A DNA stretch of 7,666 bases, taken from positions 1 through 7,666 of the forward strand of contig JAICXI010000068.1 in NCBI GenBank assembly GCA_025980505.1, given 5' to 3'. This document shows, one piece after another, positions 1-5,226 of the stretch. The notes under the pieces were generated by a model, which saw only the letters and a list, made by a program, of their open reading frames with translations, did not search any database and was not told where the DNA came from. The position numbers and the translations under genes were made by a program. Within the stretch, counting starts at the first letter, position 1. Each line of letters begins with the position of its first letter. Source of the DNA: a bacterium. GTDB taxonomy: Bacteria > Oederibacteriota > Muellerivitia > Muellerivitales > Muellerivitaceae.

Positions 1-690
1 CCCACGCCGACGCCCACCAACACGCCCACCCTCACCTTCACCAAAACCCCCACCAACAGCCCCACGGCCACCGCCACGGCCACGAATAGTTTCACCTCCA
101 CGCCCACACCGACCCCCACCCACAGTCCCACTCCCACTTTCACCAAGACCCCCACGCCGACGGCCACGAACACGTCCACCGTGACGCCGACGCCTACCAA
201 TACCGAGGTCATTACCCCCACTTTCACCAACACGCCCACCAACACGGCCACCCCGACCCCCACTTCCACCTACACCAACACCGCCACCCGCACGCCCACC
301 CCGACGCCCACCAACAGCTTCACCTTGACTCCCACGCCGACACCCACGAATACGCCCACCGATACCTTCACCAAGACCCCGACCCCTTCCCCCACCGATT
401 CGTTCACGGCCACCAATACCCGCACGCCCAGCCCCACTCCCACGGATACGGCCACCCCCACGGACACCCAAACCCCCGTTCCCTCGGCCCCGCCCACCCA
501 CACCCCGACTCCCACGGCCACGCGCACGCCCAGTCCGCCTCCGACGGATACTTTTACGCCCACCGCCACCTTCACGCCCACTTCCACTTTCACCGATACC
601 CCCACCCGCACGTCCACGCCGACGGCCACCGATACTTTCACCCCCACCCCCACTTGGACCCCCACCTTTACGCCAACCCCCACCCCGGCG
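1..690 (+). repeat. Degenerate hexanucleotide tandem repeat encoding an (X-Thr)n stalk
   Basis: The DNA is a run of degenerate 6-base units built from CCC/CCG/AAC/TTC/GCC plus ACC/ACG/ACT. About 115 consecutive dipeptides read X-Thr, where X is mostly Pro, Asn, Ala, Phe, Ser, Asp or Lys. The phase of the alternation never slips, although Thr is sometimes replaced, for example in NTEVIT (about nt 199-216) and PVPSAPPT (about nt 475-498). Slightly longer motifs recur (TFTKTPTP, PTNSFT, DTFTPT), which suggests growth by duplication of larger blocks. Such Thr-rich segments are usually extended and often O-glycosylated linkers. The repeat runs off the left edge, so its full length is unknown. Confidence 0.92.
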
Positions 691-1983
691 GTCACGGTGA
701 CCCTGGCCAAAAGGGTCTCCAAAACCGCGGCCCAATCGGGCGATACCCTGACTTATTTCCTGTCCCTGACCGTGGCCGGCGGCCCTGCGTCCGGTGTGGT
801 GGTGACGGACAACCTGCCGGTGGATATGACCTTCTCAGGCATCGTCTTCCTTCCGGCCGGTTCGGCGGTGACGTCCTTGAGCGGGGCCGCCACGGTCCTG
901 ACCTGGACCCTGCCCCCTTCCGTTCCGCCGGGAAACTACCAAGCCGCCTTCCTGATGACCCTGGATGATTTCGTGGCGGGAGGGATGGCGGTCACCAATT
1001 GCGCCGACTTGGAGTATCCGCTTGAAAGCGCGCCCCAAAGGGCCTGCGCGGCCTTGACGGTGGTGGGGCAGTACCTGGTGAAGATCGGGGTGTACAACGA
1101 AGCGGGTGAAATCGTGAAGGAAATCTACGCGGCCCGGTTGTCCCAACCGCTGGATAACGTCCGTCTGGAACCGGACAACCGGATCACCCGGCTTCGGGGG
1201 GAAGGCGGCGCGGTGACGGTTTATTACGGGTCCATCCCCATCGCCTCGTGGGACGGGACCGACGCCGGCGGCAACGCCGTCTCCAACGGCGTTTATTACA
1301 TCAAGGTGGACAATGTGGACGCCTCAGGGGTGGTGCGCAGCACGACGCAGCAGGCGGTGGTGAACCGGTCCTTCTACAAGACCACCGTCTTGATCTACAA
1401 CGAAGCCGGGGAGGTGGTCCGGCACCTGTACGCCACCGTGGACGATCCGGGGGAGCCGGAGGTCTTGGGCGTCCAATTGTCGAGCCACTTGATCGCGCCC
1501 AGCAACGACCCCTCCTCGGGAACGCCTTCCCGGCTGCAAATCGTCCTGAGCACGGGCACCACGATCCTATGGGACGGCAAGAACGACGGCGGGAGCTTCG
1601 TGCAAAGCGGCCAGTACCTCATTGAAGTGCACTCCCAGGACGGGAAGGGAGGGGAGACGGTGGTGACCCGCCAGGTCTCGGTGGAGGGCCGCGATGCGCA
1701 GGAAGGGGCGGGAAGGGTGACGGCCCGGCCGAACCTCCTGGGAAGGGGGGACGTGGGGACCTGGATCAAGACCGATTCGGCCATGAACCTGACCCTCTCC
1801 CTGTCGCTTTATACCCTGGCGGGGGAGAAGGCGGGATCCGCCGCGGGGGATCCGGGCGTCAACCGGGTGTGGCTGGACGCCTCGGGCCTGGCCAGCGGCC
1901 TTTACCTGGCCGTGGTGGAGGAACGGGACGCGGCGGGCGGGTTCGTCAGCCGGCAGACCGTCAAAGTCGTCGTCGTGCACTGA
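1..1983 (+). CDS. Large Thr/Pro-stalk surface protein with DUF11, FlgD-like and C-terminal sorting-like modules (5' end missing)
   Basis: The frame is open from the first base, so the start lies upstream; a GTG at 181 is inside the repeat and is not a credible start. The visible part is 660 residues. Residues 1-230 are an alternating X-Thr stalk. Residues about 231-355 (VTLAKRVSKTAAQSGDTLTY, then VVVTDNLP) fit a DUF11-type adhesin domain. Two FlgD-like beta-sandwich modules follow: about 360-455 (YNEAGEIV, WDGTDAGG at W417, NGVYYIKV) and about 460-565 (YNEAGEVV, WDGKNDGG at W524, SGQYLIEV). Each carries an insertion of about 40-50 residues between its two motifs. Residues 573-660 (ARPNLLG, SLYTLAGE, LASGLYLAVVE, KVVVVH) resemble T9SS type A/FlgD-type C-terminal domains that end a secreted protein. 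Inferred role: an exported, cell-surface or outer-membrane-associated structural or adhesive protein. There is no catalytic motif. Function is unknown beyond architecture; whether the C-terminus is a true secretion signal is uncertain. Confidence 0.85.
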   Translation, partial: PTPTPTNTPTLTFTKTPTNSPTATATATNSFTSTPTPTPTHSPTPTFTKTPTPTATNTSTVTPTPTNTEVITPTFTNTPTNTATPTPTSTYTNTATRTPTPTPTNSFTLTPTPTPTNTPTDTFTKTPTPSPTDSFTATNTRTPSPTPTDTATPTDTQTPVPSAPPTHTPTPTATRTPSPPPTDTFTPTATFTPTSTFTDTPTRTSTPTATDTFTPTPTWTPTFTPTPTPAVTVTLAKRVSKTAAQSGDTLTYFLSLTVAGGPASGVVVTDNLPVDMTFSGIVFLPAGSAVTSLSGAATVLTWTLPPSVPPGNYQAAFLMTLDDFVAGGMAVTNCADLEYPLESAPQRACAALTVVGQYLVKIGVYNEAGEIVKEIYAARLSQPLDNVRLEPDNRITRLRGEGGAVTVYYGSIPIASWDGTDAGGNAVSNGVYYIKVDNVDASGVVRSTTQQAVVNRSFYKTTVLIYNEAGEVVRHLYATVDDPGEPEVLGVQLSSHLIAPSNDPSSGTPSRLQIVLSTGTTILWDGKNDGGSFVQSGQYLIEVHSQDGKGGETVVTRQVSVEGRDAQEGAGRVTARPNLLGRGDVGTWIKTDSAMNLTLSLSLYTLAGEKAGSAAGDPGVNRVWLDASGLASGLYLAVVEERDAAGGFVSRQTVKVVVVH

Positions 1984-2052
1984 AATGGGTCCGCCTCGGA
2001 ACCGCTGGAAACGCCGGCCCCCCTCCCTTTTCGCCTCCTCCGCCCTATCCCC

Positions 2053-2072
2053 TTTACTAAAATTTTAATAAA
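2053..2072. promoter_or_regulatory. AT-rich 20-bp palindrome, candidate operator of the downstream lacI-family gene
   Basis: TTTACTAAAATTTTAATAAA is an inverted repeat in which 9 of 10 base pairs match; only 2057/2068 fails. It is the most AT-rich block in a GC-rich neighbourhood and ends 68 bases before the repressor start codon. Size, symmetry and position fit an autoregulatory site of a dimeric LacI-type repressor. Against this, classical LacI-family operators have a central CG step, while this one is centred on AAAATTTT. It could instead be, or overlap, the AT-rich core of a promoter. Confidence 0.4.
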
Positions 2073-2089
2073 ATCGCCTGGAGGCCAAA

Positions 2090-2126
2090 CCGCGCCGCCG
2101 GAGGGCGGGGCGCGGGTCCATTTTTT
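2090..2126 (+). terminator. GC-rich hairpin with T6 tract between the surface-protein gene and the lacI-family gene
   Basis: CCGCGCC (2090-2096) pairs perfectly with GGCGCGG (2109-2115). Inside it GCC (2097-2099) pairs with GGC (2104-2106) around the loop GGAG, leaving a two-base G bulge. Five bases later comes TTTTTT (2121-2126). It could terminate the upstream surface-protein transcript. It lies downstream of the AT-rich palindrome and directly before the Shine-Dalgarno sequence (AAGGAG, 2130-2135), so it would also sit in the repressor leader and could attenuate it. The gap between stem and T tract is longer than in ideal intrinsic terminators. Confidence 0.5.
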
Positions 2127-2140
2127 CCGAAGGAGTTTCC

Positions 2141-3166
2141 ATGCCATCCCACCCCACCATCAAGGACGTGGCCCGAAAGGCCGGGGTTTCCATCACCACC
2201 GTCTCCTTCGTCATGAACAACCGCGCTGACATGGTCATCAGCGAAGCCGTCAAGAAACGCGTCTTGAAGGCCGCCCGGGAAATGGACTACCACCCCAGCG
2301 CTCTTGCCGCGGGCCTGGCGGGGAAGCGCACCCGGAACCTGGGCATGGTCTTCTACCAGGAAGACCACATCATCTCCAACCAGTTTTATTCCTTCGTCAT
2401 CGAGGGCGTCGTCCGGGAAACCATGGAAAGGGGATTCAACCTTTACTTTTCCTACCTGCAGTCCGCCTACGGGGGCTACCAAAGCCTGCCCAAGATCATC
2501 CGCGAGAAGAACGTGGACGGCGTGCTGTTGATCGGCCGGTCGGAAAAGCGCATGGTGGGGGACATCCGGGAACGCAAGATCCCCGTGGTGGCCGTGGACA
2601 ACTTCCCCGTCTTGAAGGACGTGGACACGATCCAGGTGGACAACCGCCGGGGCGGACTGGTTGCCACCGAGCACCTGATCCTGTTGGGCCACAAGCAAAT
2701 CGGCCTCTTGACCACCGGGCCCGGGCGGCCCAGCATCGAGGGGCGGGAGGAGGGCTGGAAGGCCGCCCACTCCAGGCACGGCCTGTCGACGGCCAACAAC
2801 TTGTTCCGCAGCGAAAGCCTCACCTTTTACGGCGGTTACGAGACGACCAAGGAAATCCTGAGGAAGTCGAGGAAGGTGACGGCCCTTTTTTGCGTGAACG
2901 ACGAAATGGCGGCCGGCGCCCTGCGGGCCGCCCGGGAAATGGGGCGGGACGTGCCGAAGGACCTGAGCGTGGTGGGGTTTGACGGCATCACCATGACCCA
3001 TTACACCGACCCGCCCCTGACCACGGTCAGCGTGGCCAAGGAGCACATGGGAAAGCTGGCGGTTTTCCGCCTGCTGGAATTGGTGGAAAAAAAGGACTCG
3101 GCGGTCCAACGCCTGGAAGCGCCGGTGGAACTCCTCGTCCGGAATTCCACGGCCAAGCCTTCGTGA
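2141..3166 (+). CDS. LacI/GalR-family transcriptional repressor
   Basis: The complete protein is 341 residues, the usual length for the family. Residues 6-27 (TIKDVARKAGVSITTVSFVM, then NN) form the N-terminal LacI-type helix-turn-helix. Residues 51-63 (HPSALAAGLAGKR) are the hinge helix, with the Leu of the LAGK motif kept at 59. From about residue 65 to 330 there is a periplasmic-binding-protein-like effector domain, with typical pieces such as GVLLIGR, PVVAVDN, ALFCVNDEMAAGALRAAREM, DLSVVGFDG and PPLTTVSV. The ATG is preceded by AAGGAG five bases upstream, which fixes the start. The effector is probably a sugar or related small molecule (family knowledge), but no transporter or glycosidase gene lies beside it, so its targets are elsewhere or unrecognised. 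Autoregulation through the palindrome at 2053-2072 is plausible. The family call is secure; the ligand is unknown. Confidence 0.93.
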   Translation: MPSHPTIKDVARKAGVSITTVSFVMNNRADMVISEAVKKRVLKAAREMDYHPSALAAGLAGKRTRNLGMVFYQEDHIISNQFYSFVIEGVVRETMERGFNLYFSYLQSAYGGYQSLPKIIREKNVDGVLLIGRSEKRMVGDIRERKIPVVAVDNFPVLKDVDTIQVDNRRGGLVATEHLILLGHKQIGLLTTGPGRPSIEGREEGWKAAHSRHGLSTANNLFRSESLTFYGGYETTKEILRKSRKVTALFCVNDEMAAGALRAAREMGRDVPKDLSVVGFDGITMTHYTDPPLTTVSVAKEHMGKLAVFRLLELVEKKDSAVQRLEAPVELLVRNSTAKPS

Positions 3167-3311
3167 TTTTCGGTGGCGCTCCAGTTTGAAAGAGGGGGCG
3201 CAAACCCCGCAGAACCGAACTTTGGCGGAGAAATTCCTCTTTTCCCTCCCCTTTGAAAAGGAAACTATCGACTTAAGTTCCTGTGCTGTTTCAGGACGAT
3301 GGATTCCGTTA

Positions 3312-3451
3312 GTCGCCATTGCGAGCCTCGAAATCCGAAGCGAAGCAACCTCAGTTCATGGGTGGTTTGGGTTTGGGATGGGACGGCATTTTAAACTGGG
3401 GTTGCTTCGTCGTGAACGCCCACCTATTCGGCGGGCACTCCTCGCGATGAC
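3312..3451. repeat. 140-bp palindromic intergenic repeat (CATTGCGAG...GAAGCAA type)
   Basis: The ends are inverted: GTCGCCATTGCGAG (3312-3325) faces CTCGCGATGAC (3441-3451). The inner arms are CGAAGCAACCTCAG (3341-3354) and CTGGGGTTGCTTCG (3396-3409), which pair over 14 positions with one G-U wobble. The right arm carries an extra nested hairpin, GCCCACC/GGCGGGC (3419-3437, one mismatch). From memory, arms of the form CATTGCGAG...GAAGCAATC occur in many unrelated bacterial genomes as multi-copy intergenic palindromes. It encodes no transposase, so if mobile it would be a non-autonomous element. Copy number in this genome cannot be seen here. Confidence 0.75.
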
Positions 3452-3496
3452 AAAGGGGAACGAGGACGCGGGGGGGTAACCGTTGTGGAATCCAAC

Positions 3497-3518
3497 AAAA
3501 AGGCTAACGCCCTTTTTT
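3497..3518 (+). terminator. Weak hairpin with T-run
   Basis: AAAAAGG (3497-3503) pairs with CCTTTTT (3511-3517) around a seven-base loop, and the right arm is itself a T-run. The stem has only two G-C pairs, so stability is low. No gene ends close by: the nearest + strand stop is at 3166. Confidence 0.25.
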
Positions 3519-3542
3519 CTCTTTTATACTGGTTCTCATTTC

Positions 3543-3554
3543 AAATTTTAATAA
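3543..3554 (+). promoter_or_regulatory. AT-rich 12-mer identical to part of the lacI-family upstream palindrome
   Basis: AAATTTTAATAA here is identical to 2060-2071, the right-hand portion of the palindrome in front of the repressor gene. A TATACT hexamer lies just upstream (3525-3530), so this could be promoter DNA. The left half of the palindrome is not well kept here (TCATTTC instead of TTTACTA). It may be a half-site for the same regulator, a promoter element, or chance. Confidence 0.25.
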
Positions 3555-3649
3555 CGGGAACAGCATAGTGCTTTAGCACAGAGGGGGAGATGTCGTGCGA
3601 CCCGCGAATCTTCCAAATTCAATTCAAGATGCGCTTTGCGGATGCCATG

Positions 3650-3695
3650 CAATTTTTGTCTTTTCCCTCTGTTCTTGGTGCCCTTGGCGGTTCCA
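3650..3695 (-). repeat. Stretch resembling common bacterial intergenic repeats
   Basis: Read on the minus strand this stretch contains CCGCCAAGGGCACCAAGAAC followed by AGAGGGAAAAGAC. From memory, similar phrases (ACCACCAAGGACACCAAG followed by ACAAAGG) recur in intergenic DNA of many environmental bacteria. A small echo, GCACAGAGGGGGAGA, lies at 3575-3589 on the + strand. The identification rests on recall of the pattern only. Confidence 0.3.
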
Positions 3696-3826
3696 ATACC
3701 CGTTTTCGGGATTTGAAGGCGTTGATTTGGCCCGGCGGATTGGGTTTAATGCTTCCGTGAAACCGACTTTTCGCCTTCCCTTGATTTCCCTTCCCGGGTT
3801 CCGGCCCGGAAAAGCTTCCTTGAACC

Positions 3827-4124
3827 ATGAAAATCCTGATCGTCGAGGATGAAGCCGAAACTTCCGCATATCTGGCCAAAGGCCTGGCGGCAATATCGTG
3901 GGTTATTCCGGAAGCGTTGAAGGGGGAGTCCGATTGGCGAAGCAGGGTGGCTTTGACCGGCTGATCCTGGATGTGATGTGTCCGGCAAGGACGGGTGGTC
4001 CGTCCTTGTGGACCTGCGCCGGCTGGATGCCAAGTTTCCCATTCTTTTGCTGACGGCCCGGGACGCGGTGGAGGACCGGGTCAAGGGGTTGGAGTCCGGG
4101 GTGAAGCGTCTAAAACCCCATGCT
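3827..4124 (+). pseudogene. Remnant of an OmpR/heavy-metal-type response regulator, frameshifted and truncated
   Basis: Three reading frames together spell a receiver domain. From 3827 (ATG) the protein starts MKILIVEDEAETSAYLAKGL, with the acidic pair E7-D8. From about 3889 a second frame gives GGVRLAKQGGFDRLILDVM, with the phosphoacceptor Asp at 3970-3972. From about 3978 a third frame gives GKDGWSVLVDLRRL and LLLTARDAVEDRVKGLESG. A Lys-Pro pair at 4113-4118 matches the conserved KP near the end of receivers. At least two frameshifts are needed, at about 3886-3892 and 3973-3983. The first frame stops at 3961-3963. The DNA-binding winged helix that should follow is absent, replaced within about 30 bases by the ribosome-binding site of the next gene. 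No histidine kinase is nearby. Sequencing indels could explain the shifts, but not the missing C-terminal half. Confidence 0.82.
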
Positions 4125-4155
4125 GGTAAGACTTTAAATCCAAGAGGAGGAAGGC

Positions 4156-5190
4156 ATGAACAAGGTCGCTGCGTTTTTGCTGGTGGTGGTTTTGGCGAGC
4201 CTACTGGGTGCGGCCCGCGCGGAGGAGGCGGGGAAGGGCGGTTATAAAATCATCAAGAAAGTCCATCTGGACCGCGACGGGGGATGGGACTTCCTCACGC
4301 TGGACAACCCAAGCCGGCGCCTCTACGTAACCCACGCGGACAGCGTCCTGGTTTTGAATGCCGACACCTTGAAACCGGTGGGAACCATCCCGGGCGTCAA
4401 GCGTCCCCACGGGGTCCTTTTGCTGCCGGAACTTGGGAAGGGCTATATCTCCAGCGGCGATCCCGGGAGCATCGTGGTTTTTGACTTGAAGACCCTCAAG
4501 AAACTCGCCGAAATCCCCTCCCGCAAGGACACGGATGTCATCCTTTACGACAAGCCTTCCGGGCGGATTTTCACCTTCAACGGGGACAGCCGCGACGCGA
4601 CGGTCGTCGATCCGGCCACCGACAAGGTGGTGAAGTTCCTGGACCTGGGTGGGGCTCCCGAGTTCGCCGTTTCCGACGGGCAGGGACACCTCTTTGACAA
4701 CCTGGAGGATAAGAACCGGGTCTTGAGGATCAATTCCAAAACCCTCAAGATCGAAAGGAATTGGGAACTGAAGCCGGGGGAATCCCCCTCCGGCATGGCG
4801 ATGGACACGAAGCACCACCGTCTCTTCATTGGGTGCCGCAATAGGATGCTGGTGGTGATGAACGCCGTCAACGGAAAGGTGGTCCAAACGCTGCCCATCG
4901 GGGGACAGGTCGACGCTACGGCCTTCGATCCCGATTCGGCAACGGTCTTTAATTCCTGCGGGGATGGGACCCTTTCGGTTGTTCGCGAGGATTTCCCCAA
5001 TCAATACCACGTCGTGGAGGACGCCGTGGCCGAGCCGGGAGCCCGGACCATGGCCTTCGACCCCAAAACGGGATTCGTCTTTTCAGCTACGGCCAAGACC
5101 GAAGCTCCGCCCGCGCCTCCGAACGAGACTCCGAAGCCGCGCCGCAGGATCGTCCCGGGAACGCTTGAAGTTTTGGTAATCGGGAGGTAA
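4156..5190 (+). CDS. Exported YncE/YVTN-type seven-bladed beta-propeller protein
   Basis: The 344-residue protein begins with a clear signal peptide (Lys3, hydrophobic 4-20, likely cleavage after Ala22 in AARA). Seven repeats of about 40 residues follow, with blade strands beginning near residues 56 (LYVTHADS), 96 (GYISSGDP), 138 (IFTFNGDS), 179 (LFDNLEDK), 223 (LFIGCRNR), 264 (VFNSCGDG) and 308 (VFSATAKT). Most blades continue with a V-x-D/N-x-x-T pattern as in YncE. The last blade is interrupted by a Pro-rich basic loop (about 315-333). Cysteines in blades five and six (227, 268) are in equivalent positions. The start is set by GAGGAGG at 4143-4149. Location is periplasmic or extracellular by inference. 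There are no catalytic residues, so binding or scaffolding is the likeliest job. It is probably co-transcribed with the DUF347 gene 36 bases downstream. Confidence 0.85.
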   Translation: MNKVAAFLLVVVLASLLGAARAEEAGKGGYKIIKKVHLDRDGGWDFLTLDNPSRRLYVTHADSVLVLNADTLKPVGTIPGVKRPHGVLLLPELGKGYISSGDPGSIVVFDLKTLKKLAEIPSRKDTDVILYDKPSGRIFTFNGDSRDATVVDPATDKVVKFLDLGGAPEFAVSDGQGHLFDNLEDKNRVLRINSKTLKIERNWELKPGESPSGMAMDTKHHRLFIGCRNRMLVVMNAVNGKVVQTLPIGGQVDATAFDPDSATVFNSCGDGTLSVVREDFPNQYHVVEDAVAEPGARTMAFDPKTGFVFSATAKTEAPPAPPNETPKPRRRIVPGTLEVLVIGR

Positions 5191-5226
5191 CATCCGGGGC
5201 ATTAAAACCAGAAAAGAGGGAAAAAG

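Larger units (their letters stand above)
3167..3826. other. Long intergenic region without a credible gene
   Basis: About 660 bases lie between the repressor stop and the decayed response regulator. Open frames of 85-97 codons exist on both strands, but none has a good ribosome-binding site, a recognisable domain or protein-like composition, and the one at 3186-3479 runs through the palindromic repeat. The region holds that repeat (3312-3451), a weak hairpin with a T-run (3497-3518), an AT-rich 12-mer shared with the lacI-family upstream region (3543-3554) and a stretch resembling common bacterial intergenic repeats (about 3650-3695). Base composition is visibly less GC-rich than the genes around it. 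Confidence 0.7.

Noticed and set aside
181..183. GTG as start codon of the surface protein
   Set aside because: The frame is open to the window edge with the same repeat before it, and there is no Shine-Dalgarno sequence.
1..690. Possible CRISPR array or satellite DNA
   Set aside because: The repeat unit is a degenerate hexamer in continuous reading frame with no spacers; it is coding low-complexity sequence.
270..722. 150-codon minus-strand frame rich in Val-Gly
   Set aside because: It is the complement of the Thr/Pro repeat; its composition follows from the repeat alone.
3175..3201. Hairpin after the lacI-family stop (GCGCTCC with GGGGGCGC) as a terminator
   Set aside because: The stem includes a wobble pair and a long loop and is followed by AAAC rather than a T tract, so I could not support it.
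2057..3319. 420-codon minus-strand open frame opposite the lacI-family gene
   Set aside because: It is His/Gly/Pro-rich, without domains, and mirrors the GC-rich third codon positions of a well-supported gene.
3186..3479. 97-codon + strand open frame
   Set aside because: It runs through the palindromic repeat, has no recognisable domain, and looks like translated intergenic repeat.
3595..3852. 85-codon + strand open frame and two minus-strand frames overlapping it
   Set aside because: No ribosome-binding site, no domain, and overlap with the better-supported start of the response-regulator remnant.
3978..4247. 89-codon frame starting GTG as an independent small gene
   Set aside because: Its first half is the middle and end of a receiver domain and its second half is the out-of-frame start of the propeller gene.
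4201..5010. 269-codon minus-strand frame
   Set aside because: It is an antisense shadow of the beta-propeller gene with no domain and no plausible start signal.
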